Below are positions 1 to 5,632 of a stretch of DNA of 8,833 nucleotides, piece by piece. Source of the DNA: an uncultured Clostridium sp. Its GTDB lineage: Bacteria; Bacillota; Clostridia; Christensenellales; CAG-138. Below the pieces are notes generated by a model that was given only the letters and a program-made list of their open reading frames with translations, had not been told where the DNA came from and searched no databases. Position 1 is the first letter of the stretch. The number at the start of each line of letters is the position of its first letter. The position numbers and the translations under genes were made by a program. Location: positions 1 to 8,833 of the forward strand of contig UQNF01000057.1 in NCBI GenBank assembly GCA_900542285.1. Direction: 5' to 3'.

Positions 1-120
1 CGCCTGCCGGCAGCCCGGGGCTCGTTATTTCTCCCAGAATTATTTTACACTAACTAGCTTAACACTTTATGGGAAACCCTTTTCGGAATTTGGATCTTTG
101 AAAGCGAATCATTCTCAAAT
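1..120. other. Gene-free left edge
   Basis: No coding region or RNA gene is recognisable here. Bases 12-22 form a short inverted repeat (AGCCC, one base, GGGCT) followed on the plus strand by the weakly T-rich CGTTATTTC, and bases 4-13 are the palindrome CTGCCGGCAG. This could be the remnant of a terminator for a gene to the left of the window, but the stem is cut close to the window edge and the T-run is poor. The remainder is A+T-rich spacer. Confidence 0.4.
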
Positions 121-147
121 GAAAGAAAAACCGCCCGATTTGGGCGG
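121..147 (-). terminator. Rho-independent terminator of the cotJ operon
   Basis: On the minus strand a perfect 6-bp stem (CCGCCC at 131-136 pairing with GGGCGG at 142-147) with a 5-base loop is followed by TTTTTCTTTC, a classic intrinsic terminator. It starts 28 bases after the cotJC stop codon and closes the cotJA-B-C transcript. Confidence 0.88.
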
Positions 148-174
148 TAAAATGACTGCTTTTTGGAGCGAAGT

Positions 175-765
175 TCATCTTCTCCTGGAGAGCTTATTCT
201 GGTCTCCGTTGGGGAACAGCTCCATCAGAATGTTCAGACACTCGCCGAACCTCTGATAATGCACTATCTCACGCTCGCGCAGGAAACGGAGAGGGGCGAT
301 GTACTGCTCGTTGTCCGTAAGGTTCATCAGATGTTCATAGGTCGTCCGCGCCTTCTGCTCTGCTGCAAGATCCTCGTTGATATCGGTGATAGGATCTCCG
401 GTGCAGGCGATGTATGCAGTTGTGAACGGCACGCCGTTGGGGTCGCAGGGGAATACGGCGTGATTGTGCATGGTGTAGTAACCCGTAAGCCCGGCGCGTT
501 CGATATCGTCAAGGCTTGCGCCATCAAGGGACTGAAGGATCATGGTGCCAAGCATCTCCCAATGGGCGAGCTCTTCGGTACCAATATCGTTGAGAGTGGC
601 GCGGATGCGGTCATCGGGCATGGAGAAGCGCTGCGTCAGATAGCGGCAGCCGGCGGCAAGCTCGCTGTCAGGTCCGCCGTACTGTGCCATGAGCGCCTTT
701 GCCATGCGAAGATCGGGGTTGGTGATGTTCACGGGGAACTCAAGCTTTTTTTGATAGATCCACAT
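175..765 (-). CDS. cotJC: CotJC, spore coat manganese-catalase-like protein
   Basis: A 196-residue protein of the ferritin-like manganese catalase family, in the spore-coat subgroup CotJC. Such proteins carry a dimanganese site and are expected to break down hydrogen peroxide; CotJC is deposited in the spore coat by the mother cell. Visible candidate metal ligands are Glu35 (in DSELAAG), Glu65 and His68 (EELAH), Glu136 (AAEQKA), and Glu166 with His169 (EREIVH), the arrangement expected for the family, so the active site looks complete. The length is normal for CotJC, which lacks the long C-terminal extension of larger Mn catalases. The tail ends in three arginines. The start at 765 is supported by AGGGAG (775-780) nine bases upstream. 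It is the last gene of the cotJ operon, 18 bases after cotJB and just before a terminator. The family call is firm; catalase activity is inferred. Confidence 0.95.
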   Translation of the reverse strand: MWIYQKKLEFPVNITNPDLRMAKALMAQYGGPDSELAAGCRYLTQRFSMPDDRIRATLNDIGTEELAHWEMLGTMILQSLDGASLDDIERAGLTGYYTMHNHAVFPCDPNGVPFTTAYIACTGDPITDINEDLAAEQKARTTYEHLMNLTDNEQYIAPLRFLREREIVHYQRFGECLNILMELFPNGDQNKLSRRR

Positions 766-783
766 AGTTCGGTGCTCCCTTCA

Positions 784-1026
784 TCAATTTTCCCAGGGCC
801 AAGCCGAGCAAACCCAGCTGCCTGCCTCTGTTGTCGAATGTCCGAACCCGTGCAGGGGGCCGTACTGCTGCTCATATTCCGAGATGAGCGATGCCAGTAT
901 CTCGGAATACCGGTGGTAATCAGCAAGCGCATCGGAGTCGGCAGGATGTGTGTCGATGTAGAGGTTGAGCTCCACGCACACAAACTGAACCTCATAGATG
1001 GCGTTTACAAGTTCATTCTTGTTCAT
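784..1026 (-). CDS. cotJB: CotJB, spore coat protein
   Basis: An 80-residue protein matching the CotJB family: an N-terminal acidic helical part (residues about 1-50, with ELNLYIDTHP and a following DYHRYSEIL segment), then YGPL, FGHS and a Trp-rich C-terminus ending near WPWEN, all hallmarks of CotJB. CotJB works with CotJA and CotJC in assembling a coat sub-complex around the spore; its biochemical role is not established. It lies between cotJA (12-base gap) and cotJC (18-base gap). Its ribosome binding site AGGAGG (1035-1040) overlaps the cotJA stop codon, so cotJA and cotJB are probably translationally linked. Length is typical and nothing appears missing. Confidence 0.93.
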   Translation of the reverse strand: MNKNELVNAIYEVQFVCVELNLYIDTHPADSDALADYHRYSEILASLISEYEQQYGPLHGFGHSTTEAGSWVCSAWPWEN

Positions 1027-1038
1027 ATTCGCTCCCTC

Positions 1039-1272
1039 CTATTTGTAGATGTGTACAAGCTCGGGATAGAGCGTGCCAAACATGAGCGCCGTATCGGGGC
1101 AGAAGCCCTCGCTGTAGTTTTGATCTTGGAAGCTTATGTTGGGAAGACTGCTGCGTTCAAGCTCATAGCCGCAGGCTGACAGCCCTCCGCTCACGCTTCC
1201 GGCAGGCACGGTGACGGCAGATCGTATCCTGTCCTCATCGGAGCAGCCGCAGGTGACAGCGGTAAAGTCCAT
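1039..1272 (-). CDS. cotJA: CotJA-like spore coat associated protein
   Basis: A 77-residue protein at the head of the operon. The C-terminal half carries the CotJA signature: LPNISFQDQNYSEGF (residues about 43-57) followed by ALMFGTLYPEL (about 62-72), equivalent to the family's P..Q.W......AL..GTLFPEL pattern. The N-terminal half, with CGCSDED and a Ser/Gly-rich stretch, is divergent and has no recognisable domain. In Bacillus, CotJA is needed for coat incorporation of CotJC; the same role is inferred here from synteny. The start at 1272 is strongly supported by AAGGAGG (1281-1287), eight bases upstream. Position as first gene and order A-B-C match the known operon. The gene name rests on the C-terminal motif plus context. 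Confidence 0.85.
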   Translation of the reverse strand: MDFTAVTCGCSDEDRIRSAVTVPAGSVSGGLSACGYELERSSLPNISFQDQNYSEGFCPDTALMFGTLYPELVHIYK

Positions 1273-1300
1273 ATTAAGTACCTCCTTGGATTTAATGGTT

Positions 1301-1329
1301 TGTACACATTATGAAAATGCTTGTACAAG
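1301..1329. promoter_or_regulatory. Paired TGTACA palindromes, possible operator
   Basis: A TGTACA palindrome (1301-1306) and a longer perfect palindrome CTTGTACAAG (1320-1329) have centres 21 bases apart, about two helical turns. Both overlap the putative cotJ promoter. The second also matches the SpoIIID recognition pattern WWRRACARNY at nine of ten positions. A regulator binding here is inference only. Confidence 0.3.
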
Positions 1330-1335
1330 TGTGAC
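1306..1335 (-). promoter_or_regulatory. Possible sigma-E-type promoter of the cotJ operon
   Basis: Minus-strand GTCACACT (1328-1335), a 14-base spacer and CATAATGT (1306-1313) resemble the mother-cell sigma-E pattern (TCATATT, 13-15 bases, CATAnnnT), with two mismatches in the -35 element. It sits about 20 bases upstream of the cotJA ribosome binding site. Bacillus cotJ is sigma-E dependent, which makes the assignment sensible, but the motif match alone is modest. Confidence 0.4.
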
Positions 1336-1410
1336 AACGCAAGAGGAAATAAGGAATATGAAAGCGAGAGGGAAGCCGCCTTGAGTTCCAAGAAATTAGG
1401 ATAGAATGTA

Positions 1411-1440
1411 GAAAAGCTCCCTGCCGAATCGACAGGAAGC
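1411..1440 (-). terminator. Rho-independent terminator of gltX
   Basis: Read on the minus strand, a 10-bp stem with two G-U pairs (arms 1431-1440 and 1416-1425) closes a 5-base loop and is followed by TTTTC. It begins 17 bases after the gltX stop codon, so it should end the gltX transcript before the cotJ promoter region. Confidence 0.82.
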
Positions 1441-1457
1441 CTTAGCATCATATTGAT

Positions 1458-2912
1458 TTACTGCGCATCCTTGAGCTTGTTGAGCCCAAGCTCAAGCCTT
1501 CTCATGGCTTCTTCCCTACCAAGCAGGGCAGCGATCTCTATCGCGCCGCCGGGGGTAACGGTCTTACCGCTCATTGCGATGCGGATTGGCCACAGCAGGG
1601 TTCCGTTCTTCATCTCATGCTCCTGAGCATAGCTCATAAGGAACTCATGCAGGGTTTCCTCCGTCCAGTCGGGGAGCTCACGAAGCTTTGGGATGACATC
1701 TTCGAGTACTGCAGTGCAGACCTCGGGATTGGTCTTGGACTTCTTGTTGGTGAACAGATCGATGCCGTAGTTTTCATCGAGCTTGGCGAGAAAATCAACC
1801 ATACCGGTGATATCCGTAAACACTTCGGTCCTTGGCTGGAGAATCCTGGCAAAGATGGCCTTATCCATATGTCCTACGCCTGCGGCCTCAAGATAGGGGG
1901 AAGCGTGGCGGATATAGTCCTCGGGGCTGAGCTTTCGGATATACTCGGCATTCATCCAGCGGAGCTTGGTTTCGTCGAAGATAGCAGGGGATTTGCTGAG
2001 TCCCTCTATACCGAATGCCTCGGCCAGCTCGTCCATGGTAAAGAACTCGCGGTCGTTTCCGGGGCTCCAGCCGACGAGTGCAACATAGTTGACTATTGCC
2101 TCTGCAAGATAGCCCTGCGCAAGCAGGTCTTCAAAGCCCGGATCTCCGTAACGCTTGCTCAGCTTGCGTGTTGCGTCCTTCATGACCGGGGTCAGATGAA
2201 TGTAGACGGGCTTCTCCCAACCAAAGGCTTCGTAGAGAAGGTTGTACTTCGGCGTGGAGCTAAGGTACTCGTTTCCCCTCATTACATGGGTTATGCCCAT
2301 GGTGTGGTCGTCGATGACGTTTGCGAAGTTGTAGGTGGGCATTCCGTCGGCCTTGATGAGCACTCCGTCGTCCAGCTCGGAGCAGTCAACATCGATCCTG
2401 CCGTAGATCACGTCGTCAAAGCCAGCCTGACCGCTCTCCGGAATGTTCTGGCGAATGACATAGCTTTCGCCTGCGGCAAGCCTTGCTTCAACTTCCTCCC
2501 TGGACAGGTTCAGACAGTGCTTATCGTACTTAAAGGTCTCGCCTCTCGCCTCGACCTCGGCACGGCGGGCGTCCAGCTCCTCCTTGGTGCAGAAGCAATA
2601 ATAGGCATGTCCGCTCTCGACCAGCTGTTTGGCGTAGGGGAGATACATATCCTTGCGCTCACTCTGAACATAGGGGCCGTAATCGCCTCCGATATCCGGG
2701 CCTTCATCCCAGTTGAGGCCTGCAAGCTTCAGCCCGGAATAAATCTTTTCGACAGCGCCTTCTACATAGCGCGCCTGATCGGTATCCTCGATACGGAGAA
2801 TGAAGGCTCCGTTGTGCTTCTTGGCGAACAGGTAGGCATACAGCGCCGTTCTGAGTCCGCCGATATGTAAATAGCCGGTTGGACTGGGCGCAAATCTGGT
2901 GCGTACTTTCAT
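1458..2912 (-). CDS. gltX: Glutamyl-tRNA synthetase
   Basis: A 484-residue class I aminoacyl-tRNA synthetase that charges tRNA with glutamate in the cytoplasm; in many Firmicutes the same enzyme also misacylates tRNA-Gln for later amidation, which cannot be judged from the sequence here. The catalytic Rossmann domain begins at once with RFAPSPTGYLHIGG (the HIGH-type motif at residues 16-19), and the KMSKS-type loop appears as KLSKR at residues 250-254. Cys106, Cys108 and Cys133 recall the zinc knuckle of some bacterial GluRS. The C-terminal anticodon-binding domain occupies roughly residues 320-484. Length is normal. The frame stays open for 32 codons further upstream, but that extension runs through the promoter; the start at 2912 has an AAAGGA ribosome binding site and gives the conserved MKVRTRFAPS beginning. 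The gene is transcribed alone, away from the LRR gene, and ends at its own terminator. Confidence 0.97.
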   Translation of the reverse strand: MKVRTRFAPSPTGYLHIGGLRTALYAYLFAKKHNGAFILRIEDTDQARYVEGAVEKIYSGLKLAGLNWDEGPDIGGDYGPYVQSERKDMYLPYAKQLVESGHAYYCFCTKEELDARRAEVEARGETFKYDKHCLNLSREEVEARLAAGESYVIRQNIPESGQAGFDDVIYGRIDVDCSELDDGVLIKADGMPTYNFANVIDDHTMGITHVMRGNEYLSSTPKYNLLYEAFGWEKPVYIHLTPVMKDATRKLSKRYGDPGFEDLLAQGYLAEAIVNYVALVGWSPGNDREFFTMDELAEAFGIEGLSKSPAIFDETKLRWMNAEYIRKLSPEDYIRHASPYLEAAGVGHMDKAIFARILQPRTEVFTDITGMVDFLAKLDENYGIDLFTNKKSKTNPEVCTAVLEDVIPKLRELPDWTEETLHEFLMSYAQEHEMKNGTLLWPIRIAMSGKTVTPGGAIEIAALLGREEAMRRLELGLNKLKDAQ

Positions 2913-2943
2913 TTTTGCTTGTCCTTTCTGTTGATGGCAATGT

Positions 2944-2972
2944 ATTATAGCATGTTTTGTAGAGAAAATAAA
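2944..2972 (-). promoter_or_regulatory. Probable sigma-A promoter of gltX
   Basis: A perfect minus-strand TATAAT (2944-2949) preceded by TGC forms an extended -10 element. The -35 region (TTTATT at 2967-2972, spacer 17) is poor, which is usual for extended -10 promoters. Transcription would start near 2937, giving a leader of about 25 bases, too short for a T-box riboswitch, and none is seen. Confidence 0.6.
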
Positions 2973-3014
2973 GCGAAAAATTAAGCATGAGACGATTAGT
3001 TTAGACATTGGAAC

Positions 3015-3070
3015 GGCAAAGCAGGCAATTGCGCTTGCTTATGCCAATTTCAAAAGCGTTTCCGCTTTTG
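3015..3070. other. Tandem hairpins between divergent promoters
   Basis: Two strong inverted repeats lie side by side in the 305-base gap between gltX and the LRR gene. The first (3015-3045) can form a 12-bp stem with one G-U pair, one bulged A and a 6-base loop. The second (3051-3070) is a perfect 8-bp stem, CAAAAGCG with CGCTTTTG, whose loop reads GAAA on the minus strand, a GNRA tetraloop. Neither is followed by a T-run on either strand, so they are not ordinary intrinsic terminators, and both lie upstream of both predicted promoters. The rest of the gap holds those promoters and A+T-rich spacer. Function unknown: a structural DNA element, a remnant, or part of an unrecognised small RNA are possible. 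Confidence 0.5.
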
Positions 3071-3124
3071 ACGGTAATCCCCGTATTTTCTTAATTTATC
3101 ACTCGAAAAACTCTATCATTAAAG

Positions 3125-3153
3125 TTGACTTTTTTTCATTTCAGTGATATAAT
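3125..3153 (+). promoter_or_regulatory. Strong sigma-A promoter of the LRR lipoprotein gene
   Basis: TTGACT (3125-3130), a 17-base spacer and a perfect TATAAT (3148-3153), with TGA directly before the -10 as an extended element. Start of transcription is expected near 3160, about 58 bases upstream of the coding start. Confidence 0.85.
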
Positions 3154-3156
3154 TAA

Positions 3157-3184
3157 TTGTGTAATACCCAATGATAATACACAA
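3157..3184 (+). promoter_or_regulatory. Inverted repeat over the LRR gene transcription start
   Basis: A perfect 7-bp inverted repeat, TTGTGTA (3157-3163) and TACACAA (3178-3184), is separated by 14 bases and begins three bases after the -10 element. Its position over the expected +1 suits a repressor operator; as RNA it would be a hairpin at the very 5' end of the message. The choice between these is inference. Confidence 0.35.
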
Positions 3185-3217
3185 AACCAAACGCATACCG
3201 AGAAAGGAAGAAATGTT

Positions 3218-4750
3218 ATGAAAAGAACAAAGCTTTTAGGGATGATTTCATTCATCATGTTCATCGCCATTGCAATATGCGCTTTATTCAGTGGCTGCAA
3301 GCCTATGAATGACAAAGACGCAATTGCAGAACCCACCGAGGCGCCAACAGTAAAGCCTAAGCCAGTCGCGAATACACCCGAACTTACGCCAACGCAGGAA
3401 CCTACGCAAGCGCCAACACCCGAACCAACTCCATGTCCGACGTCGGAGCCAGTGACGGAAGTTCCAACGCCTGAACCATCATATGATGCGAACGATATAG
3501 TTTTGTTCTCGGACCAGAGTTTTGAAGATGCCTTCAGAAGAAATTATGGATTTACCGACAGGAACATCCTGATGTCGGATATTCTCGCAATTACCAAACT
3601 TGAGATCACATCATATGGGCTTAAGAATATTCAAGATATAGCTTTGTTTAAAAATCTGGAGGAACTGAACCTGTCGAACAATTGGATAAGCGATGTTAGT
3701 CCTCTGAGCGGCTTGACCAAGCTTAGAGTGCTTGACCTTAGCGAAAATGATATCTCCGATATAAGCTCGCTTGAAGGGCTGACCAATTTGAGAAAGCTGT
3801 ATATTTGGGATACATCAGAAAGAGAGTCATGGGGTAATCGTATCGGAGACATAAGTGCGCTTGCCGGAATGACCAAATTGAAAGAGCTGAACCTGTCGGA
3901 CAATTTGATAAGCGATATAAGCGCGCTTGCCGGAATGACCAAACTGGAGGAGCTGAAACTGACGGGCAATCGGATAAGCGACATTAGTCCACTGAGCGGC
4001 TTGGCCAAGCTTAGAGTACTTGAACTTCACAAAAATGAAATCGCTGACATTAGTCCGCTGAGCGGCTTGACCAAGCTCAGGGTGCTTGACCTTGGCTACA
4101 ATTACAGTATTATCGTCGACATAAGTGCGCTTGAAGGGCTGACTGATATGAGAAAGCTGTCGCTTATGGGTCGAACAGACACTCTCTCGTGGGATAATCG
4201 TATCATCGATATAAGCGCACTTGCAGAAATGACCAAATTGGAGGAGCTGAACCTGGCTTTCAATAGGATAGAAGACATAAGCGTGATGAAGGAATTCAAA
4301 AATCTGAAGGTGCTTAACCTAATAGAAAACCTTGTCAGCGACATTAGTGCGATAGCAGGGCTTACTAAATTGGAGATGCTTTATTTAAGTGGCAACCTTA
4401 TCAGTGATTTTACTGCGCTCAATGGGCTAAAGAATCTGAAGGATCTTTCCCTGGGAGACAATGAATTCGACGAAGACGGTGCGCTCGATACAATGTATGA
4501 TGCGCTCGAGGGAATGAAAAAACTGGAGCGTCTAAATCTCTCTAATAGCGGGATATCATCAGTCGAACGCATAAAGACGCTTACCTCGCTTAAAGAGCTC
4601 TTACTTTTCCATAATCGTATTACAGATATCTTTGTTTTGAAGGAACTCATCAACTTAGAACGGTTATGTATTTCATACAATCCGATTCCAAAGGCGCAGA
4701 TAAAATTGCTTCAGGCGGCATTGCCGGGCTGCTACATTGTTCATGATTGA
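3218..4750 (+). CDS. Leucine-rich-repeat (internalin-like) surface lipoprotein
   Basis: A 510-residue predicted lipoprotein. The N-terminus has basic MKRTK, a hydrophobic core (residues 6-24) and a lipobox-like LFSGC with Cys27 as lipidation site (Phe at -3 is slightly atypical). Residues about 38-88 form a Pro/Thr/Glu-rich stalk of repeated PTPEP-like units, followed by a capping segment (about 92-124). From residue 125 to the end run about 16 leucine-rich units, mostly 22 residues of the form L..L.L..N.ISDISPL.GLTK, as in internalins. Two units are enlarged to 30 residues (191-220, 311-340), one to 24 (287-310) and one to 29 (407-435). The frame is open from 3125, but that point lies in the promoter; the start at 3218 has AAAGGA nine bases upstream and begins the signal peptide. 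It is the only plus-strand gene, more A+T-rich than its neighbours, and carries its own promoter. A binding or adhesion role at the outer membrane face is inferred from architecture; the ligand is unknown. Confidence 0.9.
   Translation: MKRTKLLGMISFIMFIAIAICALFSGCKPMNDKDAIAEPTEAPTVKPKPVANTPELTPTQEPTQAPTPEPTPCPTSEPVTEVPTPEPSYDANDIVLFSDQSFEDAFRRNYGFTDRNILMSDILAITKLEITSYGLKNIQDIALFKNLEELNLSNNWISDVSPLSGLTKLRVLDLSENDISDISSLEGLTNLRKLYIWDTSERESWGNRIGDISALAGMTKLKELNLSDNLISDISALAGMTKLEELKLTGNRISDISPLSGLAKLRVLELHKNEIADISPLSGLTKLRVLDLGYNYSIIVDISALEGLTDMRKLSLMGRTDTLSWDNRIIDISALAEMTKLEELNLAFNRIEDISVMKEFKNLKVLNLIENLVSDISAIAGLTKLEMLYLSGNLISDFTALNGLKNLKDLSLGDNEFDEDGALDTMYDALEGMKKLERLNLSNSGISSVERIKTLTSLKELLLFHNRITDIFVLKELINLERLCISYNPIPKAQIKLLQAALPGCYIVHD
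3329..3481 (+). repeat. Low-complexity Pro/Thr/Glu-rich stalk
   Basis: Codes for residues 38-88 of the LRR lipoprotein, made of imperfect units such as EPTEAPT, PTQEPTQAPT and PTPEPT. Such stretches usually act as extended spacers that hold a domain away from the membrane or through the wall. Repetitive coding makes length variation between strains likely. Confidence 0.75.
3698..3901 (+). repeat. LRR block duplication, copy 1
   Basis: Residues 161-228: SPLSGLTKLRVLDL, a 22-residue unit, a 30-residue enlarged unit containing SWGNRI, then DISALAGMTKL. The same series in the same order recurs at 4052-4261, with close nucleotide similarity (for example CTGAGCGGCTTGACCAAGCT in both), pointing to duplication of a multi-unit segment instead of single-unit growth. 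Confidence 0.7.
4052..4261 (+). repeat. LRR block duplication, copy 2
   Basis: Residues 279-348: the counterpart of the block at 3698-3901, shifted by 118 residues at its start and 120 after a two-residue insertion (YNYSIIVDIS against ENDISDIS). Its enlarged unit has SWDNRI in place of SWGNRI and a diverged loop, so the duplication is not recent. Confidence 0.7.
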
Positions 4751-4859
4751 GTAAGTTTAGCCTTTTCCGATCGTATGTAGTCGATGCGTATCGATATAAG
4801 GATAAGAGAATGAGTTCCAAGGAATTGAAAAAATAAATCACAGCAATAAGGGCAAAATA

Positions 4860-4883
4860 GGCGGACGGCATATGCTGTCCGCC
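4860..4883. terminator. Hairpin between convergent genes, possible bidirectional terminator
   Basis: The arms GGCGGACGGC and GCTGTCCGCC close an ATAT loop. As plus-strand RNA this is a 10-bp stem with one G-U pair, followed by the weak TAACTTATAAT; as minus-strand RNA one pair becomes an A-C mismatch, but the tail TATTTTG is better. It lies 18 bases beyond the minus-strand FakA-like gene and about 110 beyond the LRR gene. The stretch 4751-4859 holds nothing else recognisable. Confidence 0.6.
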
Positions 4884-4901
4884 TAACTTATAATGTCGAT
4901 A

Positions 4902-5153
4902 TCAGCCCTGAAGCCCATGCTCCTGGCGCTCCATATTTTCCACAACGATATCATAGATATCGCCGAGGGTTGAGCAATACTCCAACAGCTGCCAGGGTTC
5001 GTTGGTGTGGAAATGGATCTTGATAAGCTCTTCATCTCCGACTGCCAGCAGACAGTCGCCCTTGAGGTTATTGGTGATGTACTCGTTAATAGCATCCTCC
5101 GATAGGTCGTGACCCTCGATGAGGAGCTGAGTGTCAAATTTAAATTCCAACAT
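4902..5153 (-). CDS. Small stand-alone protein resembling the FakA central domain
   Basis: An 83-residue protein that resembles the middle domain of fatty acid kinase subunit FakA (YloV), often labelled 'kinase to dihydroxyacetone kinase'. Matching features are a start like the family's YCTEFLLEG (here FDTQLLIEG), then GDCLLAVGDEELIKIHFHT (residues 32-50), an N-P pair, LLEYCSTLGDI and a closing NMERQ (residues 73-77). His47 and His49 correspond to the HxH of FakA that binds metal; the Cys that precedes them in FakA appears as Asp7 here. The ATP-binding DAK2 domain and the FakB-binding C-terminal domain are absent, so it cannot be a complete kinase. The frame is open 12 codons upstream, but AAAGGA eight bases before 5153 decides the start. 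It is the last gene of the cluster, 52 bases after the zinc-ribbon gene. Role unknown; a regulatory or scaffolding use of the domain is a guess. Confidence 0.8.
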   Translation of the reverse strand: MLEFKFDTQLLIEGHDLSEDAINEYITNNLKGDCLLAVGDEELIKIHFHTNEPWQLLEYCSTLGDIYDIVVENMERQEHGLQG

Positions 5154-5187
5154 AGTCAAATTCCTTTCTGATAAAGCTGTTTCCCCC

Positions 5188-5209
5188 AAAACTGCCGCAG
5201 AGCGGTCAG
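5188..5209 (-). terminator. Weak hairpin-T structure overlapping the zinc-ribbon gene stop
   Basis: On the minus strand CTG, a bulged A, CCGC, a 3-base loop and GCGGCAG form a 7-bp stem (5192-5209) followed by TTTT (5188-5191). It covers the stop codon of the zinc-ribbon gene. It could attenuate transcription into the small FakA-like gene; the T-run is short, so read-through is expected. Confidence 0.4.
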
Positions 5210-5601
5210 GTTTTCGTATTGAATTGATTGCCGCATGAAGCGCAGGTCACGCGGATCTTGCCCTTATGCCGGGGTGCGCGCAGCTTCTGCTTACAATTTG
5301 GACAGCGGAAGTACTTATAGTTCTTATGACGGACAAAGAAGTTCTTGGCATTATTGAAAAGCTTCTGGAAAAAGCTCTTAATGCTGCCCAAGATGATCTC
5401 ATAGCGGCGAAGCTCTCTGGTTCGCTTGTTCACATTCGTTGATAGCGTGCGGAATAGCGCAAGCGCTGCGACCAATGTGGACAGGAAGCAAAGGATAAGT
5501 CCTGCGAGCTGCCCGAAAAATGCCAGCGCGGTTATTCCAAGGGCAACTGCGAGAAACAGCATATCCCTTGATACCCTGTCGAAGCCATAGCTATTCTTCA
5601 T
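5206..5601 (-). CDS. Two-TM membrane protein with C-terminal zinc ribbon
   Basis: A 131-residue protein without a family name I can give. Residues about 14-33 and 34-51 are two hydrophobic segments that should form a membrane hairpin. A basic, probably helical linker follows (52-97, rich in Arg, Lys and Phe). Cys100, Cys103, Cys120 and Cys123 form a CPNC, 16 residues, CASC zinc ribbon near the C-terminus. The positive linker suggests that the ribbon faces the cytoplasm, where it could bind nucleic acid or protein; that is inference. The start at 5601 has AAAGG and GGCGGG upstream, a fair but not ideal binding site. It follows the GH13 stop by 31 bases, consistent with one transcript. Similar small membrane zinc-ribbon proteins occur in clostridia without assigned function. 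Confidence 0.8.
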   Translation of the reverse strand: MKNSYGFDRVSRDMLFLAVALGITALAFFGQLAGLILCFLSTLVAALALFRTLSTNVNKRTRELRRYEIILGSIKSFFQKLFNNAKNFFVRHKNYKYFRCPNCKQKLRAPRHKGKIRVTCASCGNQFNTKT

Positions 5602-5632
5602 AATATCCCGCCTTTCGGTAAGTTTGCCGCCG

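Noticed and set aside
96..120. A Fur-box-like stretch (minus-strand TGAGAATGATT) left of the cotJ terminator
   Set aside because: The second half of the box mismatches at several positions, and the site lies downstream of genes with no promoter near it.
163..1179. A 338-codon plus-strand open frame running antisense across all three cotJ genes
   Set aside because: It has no ribosome binding site, its translation shows no recognisable domain, and the opposite strand holds three well-supported genes with good start signals. Codon bias of the real genes explains the lack of stops.
1617..2870. A 417-codon plus-strand open frame antisense to gltX
   Set aside because: It mirrors the gltX reading frame, has no start signal and resembles no known protein; it is a shadow of a long G+C-biased gene.
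2913..3009. Possible T-box riboswitch upstream of gltX
   Set aside because: The predicted leader is only about 25 bases long, and no T-box consensus, specifier stem or terminator/antiterminator pair is seen.
1382..4826. Near-identical 16-mers TGAGTTCCAAGAAATT (1382-1397) and TGAGTTCCAAGGAATT (4811-4826) in two gene-free gaps
   Set aside because: About one such 15-of-16 match is expected by chance in a window of this size, and the flanking sequence does not match.
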